Assembly: GCA_964544115.1 (NCBI GenBank) | Contig: CAZJBP010000027.1 | Span: forward strand, 1-25,925 | Length of the DNA: 25,925 nucleotides | Direction of reading: 5' to 3' | From: CAZJBP01 sp964544115 | GTDB taxonomy: Bacteria; Verrucomicrobiota; Kiritimatiellia; UBA8416; JADHWI01 | Part shown: positions 1 through 7,270 of the stretch, in pieces | Layout: the number at the start of each line of letters is the position of its first letter | Numbering within the stretch: position 1 is the first letter of the stretch | Program-made: the position numbers and the translations under genes | Notes under the pieces: generated by a model | Databases searched by the model: none | What the model was told of the DNA's origin: nothing | Seen by the model: the letters and a program-made list of their open reading frames with translations, nothing else

Positions 1-816
1 CACGTGATACATGCCGGCGCCGCCGCGCAGCAGCTCGGTCGTGCAGCTGCGGCGGAAGGTGTGGGGCGTGACGTTGACCGGGGCCCCGGAGCGCCGGGCG
101 GCCGCATGCACCATGCGCCGCAGGGTGTGGTACGGCATGCGCTTGCCCCCATCGTCGAGGAACAGCGCCTTCTGCTGAGGGTCGCCGGCCAGGAACGGCC
201 GCACGCCCTTGACGTAGTTCTCCAGCAGCCCCAGGGCCGTGCGGCCGATGGGCACCACGCGCTCCTTCTGCCCCTTGCCGGTGACCCGCGCGGTCCCGCC
301 GCCGAAGTCCACGTCCCCGACGTCCAGCCCCAGCAGCTCCGCCGCCCGGATGCCGCTGCTGTAGAGCAGCTCCAGCATTGCCCGGTTGCAGTAGCCCACG
401 GGCGTGTCCGTGGCCACGGCCTCCAGCATCCGCCGGGCCTGCGCGTGACTGAGCACGCTGCCTGGCAGCACCTTCGGCTCCTTGACGTACTCGACGGCCT
501 CCTCCAGGTGCCCCCCGGCGTAGCCCTTGACGCCCATGAACCGCAACAGGTTCTTCAGCGTCTCGACGCGCTTGTTGACGCTGCGGGGCTTCAAGGGGTG
601 GCCCTTGAACGTCTCCGCGGCCACGTGCTTCTGCCATGCCTCCAGGTGTGCGCGGCGCAGCCGGTCGGCGGTTTTGACCGCGTGCGCCTGCTCCAGCCAC
701 CGCAGGAACAGCCCGATGCCGTAGCGGTTCTGCAGCACCGTGCACCGGCTGAACCGCCGCGCCTTGAGCTGCTCCAGGTACTCGACCAGGATCTCTTGCA
801 GCGTCGCGCCGTTCAT
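1..816 (-). CDS. Tyrosine recombinase/integrase, second of a tandem pair (3' end outside window)
   Basis: This is a site-specific tyrosine recombinase (phage-integrase family) that cuts and rejoins DNA. The 272 residues visible include an N-terminal SAM-like core-binding domain (about 1-110) and most of the catalytic domain. Visible catalytic residues are R157 in SSGIRAAEL, K181 in GKGQKER, and the H252/R255 pair in HTFRRS. The window edge cuts the frame before the second His/Trp and the Tyr nucleophile, so activity cannot be judged. The ATG (816-814) overlaps the TGA of the upstream recombinase as ATGA, indicating translational coupling. Tandem coupled recombinases recall RIT-type (recombinase in trio) elements, but only two are visible. 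The family call is firm; the type of element is inferred. Confidence 0.92.
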   Translation of the reverse strand, partial: MNGATLQEILVEYLEQLKARRFSRCTVLQNRYGIGLFLRWLEQAHAVKTADRLRRAHLEAWQKHVAAETFKGHPLKPRSVNKRVETLKNLLRFMGVKGYAGGHLEEAVEYVKEPKVLPGSVLSHAQARRMLEAVATDTPVGYCNRAMLELLYSSGIRAAELLGLDVGDVDFGGGTARVTGKGQKERVVPIGRTALGLLENYVKGVRPFLAGDPQQKALFLDDGGKRMPYHTLRRMVHAAARRSGAPVNVTPHTFRRSCTTELLRGGAGMYHV

Positions 817-1727
817 TGCCCCAGCCGGCTCCTTTCGTGCATCGCCTTCAGGTCCAGGAACCGCACCCGCAGGTACTGGCTGAGGTGCGAGAGGCCGGCA
901 TGGCCCAGCAGCATCTGGAGCTGCACGGGGTGGGCCCCCCGGGCCAGCATGTGCGTGGCGCACGCCCGGCGCAGGCCGTGCGGGGTGATCTTGGTCGCCG
1001 TCCCCGCTTTGCGCGCGCATTGCCGGATGGACAGGCCGATCGCAGGGCCGCCCATCGGTGCGCCCAGCGTTCCAACCCACAGGGCGTCGCTCCCGACCGC
1101 CGCGGTCTTCGTCCGCACCTCGTCAAGGTACCGCCTCAGCCATTCGATCGCCTCCCTGCCCAGCGGCACCACCCGCTCCTTGCTGCCCTTGCCCATGATC
1201 CGGATCGTGCCGGCGGACAGGTCCAGGCCCCTCAGCCTCATGCGGGAGATTTCCTCCAGCCGCGCCCCCGTGCTGTAGGCCGCCTCCAGGATCGCGCGGG
1301 TGCGCAGGCCCAGGGCGGTCGCCACGTCGGGCACGGCCAGCAGGGCTGCCACCTCCGCCTCCGTCGGCACGGGCACGTATGTGCGGGCCCGCCGCAGCGG
1401 CCCCGTTCCCGCGAACGGGTTCTCGAACACCCGCTGTCGGCGCTCAAGGTCGTCGAAGAACCGCTTCACAGCCCGGCAATACGTCTCCTCCCCGGCCGGG
1501 GAGAACTCTCGGGACTGCAGGTGCCGGCGGTAGCCCTCGACGATCTCCGAGGTGACGTCCTGGGCGGCGCGGATGCCCCGCGCGGAGAGGAACGCGGCAA
1601 AGTCGCGCAGGGCCTGCCGGTAGATCTCGATGGTGCGCGGGCTGTATTTGCGCGCCTGCGCCGCCTCCAGGAACTCCTCGGCCAGTATGTCTATGCCGCT
1701 ACGGTTACGACTGCGGGTTGCGTCCAT
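813..1727 (-). CDS. Tyrosine recombinase/integrase, first of a tandem pair
   Basis: A complete 304-residue tyrosine recombinase of XerC/XerD size. The N-terminal core-binding domain covers about residues 12-110. The catalytic domain carries the whole set: R156 (GARLEEI), K180 (GKGSKER), H250 and R253 (HGLRR), H276 (GHAGL) and nucleophile Y285 (SQYL). I chose the ATG at 1727-1725 because GGAGGG lies 7 nt upstream on the minus strand. A longer reading from 1781 adds 18 residues without a comparable site. It sits downstream of the primase-like gene, separated by about 120 nt that hold the GATAAGGTG array, and overlaps the next recombinase by ATGA. It probably moves the element that carries this cassette. 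A Xer housekeeping role is less likely given the tandem arrangement. Confidence 0.93.
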   Translation of the reverse strand: MDATRSRNRSGIDILAEEFLEAAQARKYSPRTIEIYRQALRDFAAFLSARGIRAAQDVTSEIVEGYRRHLQSREFSPAGEETYCRAVKRFFDDLERRQRVFENPFAGTGPLRRARTYVPVPTEAEVAALLAVPDVATALGLRTRAILEAAYSTGARLEEISRMRLRGLDLSAGTIRIMGKGSKERVVPLGREAIEWLRRYLDEVRTKTAAVGSDALWVGTLGAPMGGPAIGLSIRQCARKAGTATKITPHGLRRACATHMLARGAHPVQLQMLLGHAGLSHLSQYLRVRFLDLKAMHERSRLGQ

Positions 1728-1804
1728 TCTCTTGCCCTCCCCATGAAACGGCATGGTTCTTCGCAAGTCCGCCGCGGGCAACGGGAAGCGGGCGCGCGGC
1801 GTGC

Positions 1805-1845
1805 GATAAGGTGCCGATAAGGTGGTGATAAGGTGTGATAAGGTT
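1805..1845. repeat. Four-copy GATAAGGTG tandem repeat (iteron-like)
   Basis: GATAAGGTG starts at 1805, 1816 and 1827, and a fourth copy (GATAAGGTT) starts at 1837. The spacing is 11, 11 and 10 bp, about one helical turn, so copies lie on the same face of the DNA. On the minus strand each copy reads CCTTATC, which contains the TTATC half of a DnaA box. The array lies between the stop of the primase-like gene and the first recombinase. It could bind a replication, recombination or regulatory protein. The repeat is seen directly; the function is inference. Confidence 0.85.
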
Positions 1846-4124
1846 CATGGGCGGGCTCCATCGACGGGTGGGGCGGCCAGGCGGTACACGTAACGCACCC
1901 CGTTGCGGCCGCGCATGGCCACGACGTACTCGAAGTCCACCAGTTGGCCAAGGTAGCGCTGCACCCGTGCATGCGCCCAGCCGGTGTACTCGCGGATATC
2001 CCTGCGGGTGAACTCGACCTCGCCGGCATCGCCCGGTTGTTCCCCCGCCCGCATGGCCACCATCCGCTCGATCTGCGCCAGCAGCGCCCGGCTCACCCCG
2101 TTGAGGTCGTCGGGGTTGCGGCCGCAGGCCTCGGCCAGCAGCCGGCCGGCGACCTGGATGTCGTCGTCCGTCGCCTCGACGTAGGGCGCCCCGTCCCCGC
2201 CGGCCACCGCCCTGGCCTCCCGCCCCATCTGCCGCAGGAAGGTCACGGCCCGGATCAGGTTCAGGTACTTGGGGTGGTCGCGGCGGCTCTGCAGGCGGTC
2301 GTCGCCGTACTGAAGCCCCTGCGCCTGGGGGATGACCACCAGCATCGGCTTCAGCAGCCGCTGGAAGTTGCGGTGCCGGCGCAACACCGCCTCGACCGAG
2401 TCGCGGGCCGCCATCGCCTGCAGGGTCGGACTCTTGCGCTGCACGTCCAGGATGGCCCGGGTCTGCTCGCGGCTCTCGTCCACCGTCAGCACGACGAAGC
2501 GGCTGCGCGTCTCCGGGTCGATGTCCGGGTCGGTGGTCGTGATGAACACCGCCGTCGGCCCCTCCACGCGGTTCTCCACGGTGACGATACGCCCGGTGGC
2601 GAAGTCCTTGACCGCAGCCTCGACCACCAGCACCTTGGCGGAGACGAGGTTGCGGATGGCGTAGACGGCGTCCCGGGCGCCAGCGCCCTCCTCCACGGCG
2701 AGGATCCTGTGCTTGAGGCTGGTGCGGCCCTTATAGAACAGGGCCCTGCCCGTGAGGGCCGTGACCTTGACCACGTCCTCCGGCGGCGCGAACGCCAGGG
2801 TGGCATCCTGCAGCGCGCTCTTGCCCGCCCCGGAACTGGAGAGCACCAGCACGCTGAGCGGGTCATCGAGCTTGCGGCTGACGGCGGCCAGGTAGCTGAC
2901 GAGCTTGTTGGCCCGCTCGCCGACCAGGCCGCAGGCCTCGTAGTCCGCGGCGATGCGCTCCAGCAGGTCCTCGGACCTGCCGAAGGCCTCGGCATCGGCC
3001 CGCTCCTCGATCGAGAGGACCACGGCGGGCGCTCTCTCGCCCGGCTCCCCCGGCCGGTATTGCTCGCAGGCCGCCACGATCCGCCCGACGTCGGCCTCGA
3101 TGATGTCGGCGGACTCCTCGAAGAGCCGGCAGAGGTCCTGGGCCAGCAGCTTGCGCGCCCGGGCGTTGTACAGGTCCAGGGTGTCAACGTGCAGCCGCCC
3201 CCGGAACTCCGCCCGCACCGTGGCCCGCAGCCGCCGGACGGTGCGCTCGATGCCCCGCAGCGCATAGGCGCGGTTGCCGAAGGCCAGGGCGATGCCCTCC
3301 GCGCTCACGGCCGTCCTGCCGACTTCCGCCGCCGAAGCGGGCTGCTCGACCGGGGCGGCCTTGAGCCGGGCATCCACGAACTCGACCAGCCGGGCGTCGC
3401 CGTCCCTGAGGAGCCGGGCGTTGAGGGAGTCGCCCGCGCCCAGCGTGACAGCCACCAATTCGAGCGCGGCCAGTCTCGGGCGCAGCCGGCGGATGACCTC
3501 GGACTCGGCCAGCACCGCCACCCGCCTCACACCCAGGGCCTTCAGGCGGGCCGCGTCCTCTTCGGACAACCGTCCGGTGGCCAGGCCCACGACGTTGGGG
3601 AAGCCGGCCCGCGTCAGGCTCAGGGCGTCGAGGATGCCCGCGCAGAGGATGACCTCGGGATAGAGCTTGGCGGCCTTGAGGTTCCACAGCGCCGAGGCGT
3701 CCGGCGGGACGACGGTCGTCTGCCGGTCGCCGCGCAGGCTGACGCCCCAGAGGGCCAGCACCCCGCCGTCCTCGTCGGCCAGGGGCACGACCAGGTGGTC
3801 GAGCAACCGCTCGCTGGGCCGCTCACCGCGAGCGTCAATCAGCCCCAGGGCGGCCAGCGCCTCTCGCCGGGGGTCGGCTGAAGGCATGACTTTCAGCAGC
3901 CGCCCGTCGCAGTGGCCGAGGCGGAAGCCTGCGATCAGATGGCGGTCCTCCAGGCCCAGCTCGCTCAGGCGCCTGAGGCCCCGGCGCCCCCGCAGGAGCG
4001 CCTTGTGGTAGAAGTCCGCGACCTTCTCCAGTAGGGCGGCGCCTGACAGGGCGGCGGCGCCTCCCCCTTCGCGGCCCTCCTCCGCTCCTTCGATCCTCTG
4101 CCCCGGGGCTTCTTCCTGCTGCAT
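1845..4124 (-). CDS. DnaG-like primase/P-loop ATPase with degenerate Toprim, mobile-element type
   Basis: A 759-residue replication-type protein. Residues about 30-75 resemble the DnaG segment that follows the CHC2 zinc finger (VADFYHKALL, then FRLGHCDG), but no CHC2 finger precedes it. Residues about 155-250 fit a Toprim fold, yet the usual acidic centre is lost: the EG position reads CAGILDA (161-167) and the DxD region reads AESEV (206-210). A P-loop domain follows, with Walker A SSSGAGKS (429-436), a Walker B-like ILAVEEG (474-480) and an arginine-rich motif DPETRSRF (536-543). The C-terminus (about 705-750) looks like a winged helix. The start has GGGAGGG 6 nt upstream. It resembles the large primase-like proteins found beside integrases on mobile elements. 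Priming activity is doubtful; an ATP-driven helicase or remodelling role is plausible. Confidence 0.8.
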   Translation of the reverse strand: MQQEEAPGQRIEGAEEGREGGGAAALSGAALLEKVADFYHKALLRGRRGLRRLSELGLEDRHLIAGFRLGHCDGRLLKVMPSADPRREALAALGLIDARGERPSERLLDHLVVPLADEDGGVLALWGVSLRGDRQTTVVPPDASALWNLKAAKLYPEVILCAGILDALSLTRAGFPNVVGLATGRLSEEDAARLKALGVRRVAVLAESEVIRRLRPRLAALELVAVTLGAGDSLNARLLRDGDARLVEFVDARLKAAPVEQPASAAEVGRTAVSAEGIALAFGNRAYALRGIERTVRRLRATVRAEFRGRLHVDTLDLYNARARKLLAQDLCRLFEESADIIEADVGRIVAACEQYRPGEPGERAPAVVLSIEERADAEAFGRSEDLLERIAADYEACGLVGERANKLVSYLAAVSRKLDDPLSVLVLSSSGAGKSALQDATLAFAPPEDVVKVTALTGRALFYKGRTSLKHRILAVEEGAGARDAVYAIRNLVSAKVLVVEAAVKDFATGRIVTVENRVEGPTAVFITTTDPDIDPETRSRFVVLTVDESREQTRAILDVQRKSPTLQAMAARDSVEAVLRRHRNFQRLLKPMLVVIPQAQGLQYGDDRLQSRRDHPKYLNLIRAVTFLRQMGREARAVAGGDGAPYVEATDDDIQVAGRLLAEACGRNPDDLNGVSRALLAQIERMVAMRAGEQPGDAGEVEFTRRDIREYTGWAHARVQRYLGQLVDFEYVVAMRGRNGVRYVYRLAAPPVDGARP

Positions 4125-4609
4125 GGTCCGCCCTCCCGTGCGGCCAGCTCACACTGCCGGCAACGAGGCGAACGGTAGCAGGGGCAGGGGGCGCTTCCGA
4201 ACGAGATACGTAACGCAGCGATCAACTCCTTCACAACGCAGGGCTTTCCAGGCCGTTGCACCAGGTCGAGGATACGTAACGCACCGCTCTTGAAATGGCT
4301 CACCTTGACCCCGAAGCCGGTCTTCCTGAGGGCCGCCAGTGGCACTAGGAAGTCGAACACCATCCAGCGGCGCCGCCCCTTGCGCCAGTAGCCCGGGTGG
4401 TTCTGGCGCCACACCCGCACCCGCGCGACGTCGTCCGAATGGGCGAGGTGGTTGTTGCGCCGCCATTTGCGCGAGGTGCGCCGGCGCCGGGCCTTCTGGC
4501 AGTCCGGGTCGCCGCAGAAGCGCTGGCGCCCCGCCGAGCGCGGGTCAGGCTCGTACCACTCGCCGCAATGCCGGCACCGCCGCCGGCGGCATCGTCGCCT
4601 CGCGCTCAT
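3965..4609 (-). CDS. Small zinc-ribbon protein, mobile-element associated
   Basis: A 214-residue, very basic protein. An N-terminal zinc ribbon is visible as C12-x2-C15 and C32-x4-C37, followed by the sequence KARRRRTSRKWRRN and the motif VWRQNHPGYWRKG (67-79). This Cys pattern followed by an aromatic HPxYWR motif is common in small proteins next to transposable elements. A second Cys cluster lies at 142, 144, 150, 153 and 163. The start has GGGAGGG 6 nt upstream. The last ~53 codons overlap the primase-like gene by 160 bp in another frame, so the tail may be a read-through extension or the result of a frameshift. It may bind nucleic acid at the element ends; no function is established. Confidence 0.72.
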   Translation of the reverse strand: MSARRRCRRRRCRHCGEWYEPDPRSAGRQRFCGDPDCQKARRRRTSRKWRRNNHLAHSDDVARVRVWRQNHPGYWRKGRRRWMVFDFLVPLAALRKTGFGVKVSHFKSGALRILDLVQRPGKPCVVKELIAALRISFGSAPCPCYRSPRCRQCELAAREGGPCSRKKPRGRGSKERRRAAKGEAPPPCQAPPYWRRSRTSTTRRSCGGAGASGA

Positions 4610-5057
4610 CGGCCGCCCTCCCGTCTTGCGGACCGAGCTTACCGGGCCGGCCGACCAGGCGGCAAGGAGAAGAGGGGTGGACAGGGGGGCGGGCGTAGGG
4701 CGTTAAACGGAAGGTGCCTGCGAAGACAATCCGCGTTGGGCTGCCGTCATGGGGTAGAGGCATGAGAAACCGGCCCGCAACAAGTCAACGTCCGAATCCT
4801 TCTTGCGATCTTGTCCGCCAAGACTACCTGACGGACGTCAGATTGCATGCCGGAGACAGGCGCCTTGCCGGAGACCCAAGATGGCTGGCGCAGGATACTT
4901 GACCGTGTTCGCGGATGGCATGATGGTCGGAAAACTGGTATAAGCCCTACAGTGAGAGGCCCGCACTTCAGCCGGGTTAGGGTAGCTCTTGAAGCGAGGT
5001 GGTTCCATCGACTGCCCCGCGTCTCACAATCAACCTGACGCAGAGAGGAAAGCTGTG
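4610..5057. other. Intergenic boundary region between two mobile modules
   Basis: This 448-nt stretch separates two divergent gene blocks and holds no convincing gene. It contains a perfect 6+2+6 inverted repeat, CTGACGGACGTCAG (4828-4841). It also has a 10-bp direct repeat TGCCGGAGAC at 4848-4857 and 4866-4875, with an 18-bp period. A candidate promoter faces the gene at 5058. I see no tRNA, terminal inverted repeat or intact copy of the tRNA-Leu att sequence here. It probably includes an edge of one or both elements, but the exact junction cannot be placed. Confidence 0.5.
4936..4944 (+). promoter_or_regulatory. Candidate extended -10 promoter for the gene at 5058
   Basis: The sequence TGGTATAAG matches an extended -10 element (TGnTATAAT with one mismatch). 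It lies about 110 nt upstream of the start at 5058, and no clear -35 is seen, as is usual for extended -10 promoters. Predicted from sequence only. Confidence 0.35.
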
Positions 5058-6206
5058 ATGGCGAACACGCAAGAAGTGCCGGAATGGGTCTACGATGCCG
5101 TTGTCGAATTCAACCGCTTGGCCAAAGGGCGGGAGTCCGAGATAGGCTATATGATCAGCCGGTGGCTGGCCAGTGTGGGGGATCAACTGGCGGCCATGAA
5201 GGCGGTTCTGCCGGGGGAGCGTGGGGAGACATGGTTTGTCCGCAACGAGCGACGGAAGTTCGTGACACAATGGGAGATCGAGCACCCGATTCCTGAAGAC
5301 GTGGTAGTATGCCGCGCGGTCGCACGTCTTGTGGCGGCCACAAATGCCGTGATGTCCAAGATGCCGGTAGAGCGTGCCGAGGAACTGGGGTGGAAATGCG
5401 TGGATCCACGCCTGCAGACACTTGCCGAGAAAGTAGCGTGGGAGCTGCTGTTCCCATCCTCCCCGGAGGAATGGCCGACATGGAAGCTGGACGTTGAGGC
5501 GTCGCTGGCGTTGGTAAGGTGCAAGTGGGGCATCCCGCCGCCTGCGGACGGTCCTGCTGGCGCAGATGCCGTCCAAATCCTGGCCAAACTGGCCGAGGTC
5601 CATGCTTCCGTGCTCGAGAACAAGGAGATCACAGAACGGTTGCCGGGCGCGATTGCCATTGTCGACAACGACGTCAAGTCCATGCAACCGCATGTTCGCG
5701 GCGTCCCCCAGGTCTTGGAGGACCTTGAGCAGGCAAAACGTGTCCCCGAGGATGCCACACGCGAATTGTTCACCAGGATTCAGAACGTCCTCACGCTCGA
5801 AGATCAACGAATCTGGGCCGCCGTCCGCAATGCGGGCACCCAGAAGGCCGCCATCGCCCTCCTTCGGCAGGACAATGTCGTCCTGAGCGAGGCCACCCTC
5901 AGCCGGCGCGTCAAAGTGATAGACGAGAAACTGAAGAAGCACGGTCTGTCGCCATGCAAAGCATCTGGCCCACTTAGCCGGTTCACCAAGAGGGGCGGTT
6001 ACGAGAATGAAGAGGGGGAGATGGTGCCCGAGGAGTTTTCTCCTGTTGATAGTGATTGGACCAAGGACGCCACAGACCGCGACAGAACGATTCAGAGCTA
6101 CCTGACCGCTCGCCCAGAAGACAAGGAGCGCTTTCGCGAGACTTACTTCGGCATCGAAGATGAGGCTAAGCAATACGTCGAACGGCACCCGATGAAATCC
6201 GACTGA
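5058..6206 (+). CDS. Hypothetical protein with possible C-terminal HTH, integrative-element cargo or regulator
   Basis: A 382-residue soluble protein that I do not recognise. It has no signal peptide or membrane segment. Residues about 247-296 (LEDQRIWAAVRNAG, then LSEATLSRRVKVIDEKL) look like a helix-turn-helix with a coiled second helix, close to sigma-region-4 or MarR-like spacing. The tail (about 315-382) is rich in Asp/Glu/Arg/Lys. The ATG at 5058 has AGAGGAA 8 nt upstream; the in-frame ATG at 4989 lacks such a site. The gene is monocistronic: a candidate promoter precedes it and a strong terminator follows. The block 5058-9623 looks less GC-rich by eye than the cassette to its left, consistent with transfer. 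A DNA-binding role is an inference. Confidence 0.7.
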   Translation: MANTQEVPEWVYDAVVEFNRLAKGRESEIGYMISRWLASVGDQLAAMKAVLPGERGETWFVRNERRKFVTQWEIEHPIPEDVVVCRAVARLVAATNAVMSKMPVERAEELGWKCVDPRLQTLAEKVAWELLFPSSPEEWPTWKLDVEASLALVRCKWGIPPPADGPAGADAVQILAKLAEVHASVLENKEITERLPGAIAIVDNDVKSMQPHVRGVPQVLEDLEQAKRVPEDATRELFTRIQNVLTLEDQRIWAAVRNAGTQKAAIALLRQDNVVLSEATLSRRVKVIDEKLKKHGLSPCKASGPLSRFTKRGGYENEEGEMVPEEFSPVDSDWTKDATDRDRTIQSYLTARPEDKERFRETYFGIEDEAKQYVERHPMKSD

Positions 6207-6230
6207 AATCTCTGAAATCTCTTTCCTTCC

Positions 6231-6262
6231 AAGGGGTTGCGAGCAATCGCAGCCCCTTTTTT
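6231..6262 (+). terminator. Rho-independent terminator
   Basis: An 11-bp stem, AGGGGTTGCGA paired with TCGCAGCCCCT (one G-U pair), has a GCAA tetraloop (6243-6246) and runs into six T (6257-6262). It lies 25 nt after the stop of the gene at 5058-6206 and isolates that gene from the downstream regulator operon. Confidence 0.9.
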
Positions 6263-6294
6263 GTTGCCCTGTGAAATCCGTCGTTCGATCTGTA

Positions 6295-6315
6295 GTGGCG
6301 AGATGGTCTTGCCAC
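6295..6315. promoter_or_regulatory. Candidate operator upstream of the XRE gene
   Basis: GTGGC (6295-6299) and GCCAC (6311-6315) form an inverted repeat with an 11-nt spacer, 23 nt before the XRE start. XRE repressors often bind such sites to control their own operon. The half-sites are short and could be chance. Confidence 0.25.
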
Positions 6316-6338
6316 GATAGCAAACAGGAGTTCGCCAC

Positions 6339-6533
6339 ATGGCAACGAACACGCGGATGAAGGCGGCGCGGGTGGGGAGGGGTCTGACCCAGCTCCAGCT
6401 CGCAGAAGAGGTCGGGTTGAAAGAAATCGACATATCGCGCTACGAAACGGGGCGGGCGCATCCGGGCCCGGACACGAAGCGGCGCATTGCAGAGGTCCTT
6501 CAGAAATCCACCTACGAAATCTTCGACTGCTGA
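6339..6533 (+). CDS. XRE/Cro-C1 family transcriptional regulator
   Basis: A 64-residue protein that is almost entirely one Cro/C1-type helix-turn-helix (about residues 6-58). GLTQLQLAEEVGLKEIDISRYE gives the scaffold helix, turn and recognition helix typical of phage-type repressors. AGGAG lies 8 nt upstream of the ATG. It starts a compact run with the excisionase-like gene, the two small genes and the primase-helicase. It is likely the switch that controls the element's replication or excision genes; the target is inferred from position. Confidence 0.9.
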   Translation: MATNTRMKAARVGRGLTQLQLAEEVGLKEIDISRYETGRAHPGPDTKRRIAEVLQKSTYEIFDC

Positions 6534-6546
6534 GGAGGAACTCCCC

Positions 6547-6867
6547 ATGACGACACAGACGAACCGGCAGCAGTGTGCGATGGCCCTCGATCCGACTGCG
6601 CTTCAGCAGGCCATCATCAACCGAGTGCTCACGGCGGACGTGGACGGGCTTGAGAGAATCCACGCTGCGTGCGTGGCCAAGCCCCGGCCGCGGCCGCAGC
6701 GTGTGGGCACAACGCGGGAAGCAGCGGCCATTCTGAACGCATGTCCGCGAACGATTCTGCGCTACGCACAGCGGGGCAAACTGACGCCCATTCGCCAGTC
6801 AGCACGCAGAATCAGGTGGGATCTCGACGCCGTGACGGCCCTGGCGACCGAGGGGGTGTCCGAGTGA
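6547..6867 (+). CDS. Excisionase-like MerR/HTH_17-type DNA-binding protein
   Basis: A 106-residue protein whose second half (about 48-98) fits the winged-helix fold of excisionase-family proteins: TREAAAILNACPRTILRYAQRG, then LTPIRQSARRIRW and a final helix. Such proteins act as recombination directionality factors or small regulators in integrative elements. The N-terminal 45 residues are helical and Pro/Arg-rich at the junction. The ATG at 6547 has GAGGAGGA just upstream, overlapping the stop of the XRE gene, so the two are probably co-translated. A role in helping the integrase at 10033-11520 excise the element is plausible but unproven. Confidence 0.8.
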   Translation: MTTQTNRQQCAMALDPTALQQAIINRVLTADVDGLERIHAACVAKPRPRPQRVGTTREAAAILNACPRTILRYAQRGKLTPIRQSARRIRWDLDAVTALATEGVSE

Positions 6868-6953
6868 AAGACCGTCGAAAAGCAACGGCCAAAAGGGTGG
6901 CAACCCTTCAGGCCGAAGTGTCAAAGACGTCCCTGGTTAATGGAGGTATCTGA
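6864..6953 (+). CDS. Possible 29-residue basic peptide
   Basis: A GTG at 6864 overlaps the previous stop as GTGA and has GAGGGGG 7 nt upstream. The 29 codons encode a Lys/Arg-rich peptide (VKDRRKATAKRVATLQ at its start). It fits the operon spacing exactly, filling the gap before the next gene. Its shortness makes it uncertain, and it could be only a translational-coupling bridge. No function is suggested by the sequence. Confidence 0.4.
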   Translation: MKDRRKATAKRVATLQAEVSKTSLVNGGI

Positions 6954-6955
6954 CT

Positions 6956-7270
6956 GTGATACGGCATACGACATCGAGGACTGACATCCAAGCCCCCTCT
7001 GACGCATTCCGAGTTCCCGGCCGGGTCGGTTTCCATCGGTTCGACCTCGTGTCCGACATGTCGGGCAGAAACCTGCGTATGGTGTGGCGCGATGAGATGC
7101 CCAAGGACAAGCCTTGGGCGTGGTTAAGTGAATACATCCAGGCGCGGAATCAAGCGCTACAAGAACTAGCCGACATTACGCATACCGGCCAGAACATAGT
7201 GACAGGCATTCACGGCGAACCCGTAGCGTTCCACTCGATGCAGTGCCGGATTGGGGGGCGTCATGTCTAA
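6956..7270 (+). CDS. Hypothetical protein upstream of replication primase
   Basis: A 104-residue protein starting at GTG, with GGAGG 9 nt upstream. The middle contains RVGFHRFDLVSDMSGRNLRMVWRD, which looks like a small beta-rich fold, followed by a helix around EYIQARNQALQEL. I recognise no family. Its last 8 nt overlap the start of the primase-helicase gene, so it belongs to the same transcription unit. It may be a small accessory replication or regulatory protein, by position only. Confidence 0.6.
   Translation: MIRHTTSRTDIQAPSDAFRVPGRVGFHRFDLVSDMSGRNLRMVWRDEMPKDKPWAWLSEYIQARNQALQELADITHTGQNIVTGIHGEPVAFHSMQCRIGGRHV

Noticed and set aside
4202..4283. TGCGTTACGTATC repeated twice on the minus strand
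   Set aside because: Both copies encode ALRI in the zinc-ribbon protein and are explained by a repeated protein motif, so not treated as a separate DNA element.
4848..4875. GCCGGAG, the predicted 5' acceptor of the tRNA-Leu, occurs twice
   Set aside because: The following bases do not form a D arm or any tRNA, so this is not the missing 5' half or left att end.
4977..6548. Long antisense frame (523 codons) opposite the gene at 5058-6206
   Set aside because: It has no ribosome site, matches no family and covers two clearly supported plus-strand genes and their terminator. It is a shadow typical of GC-rich DNA.
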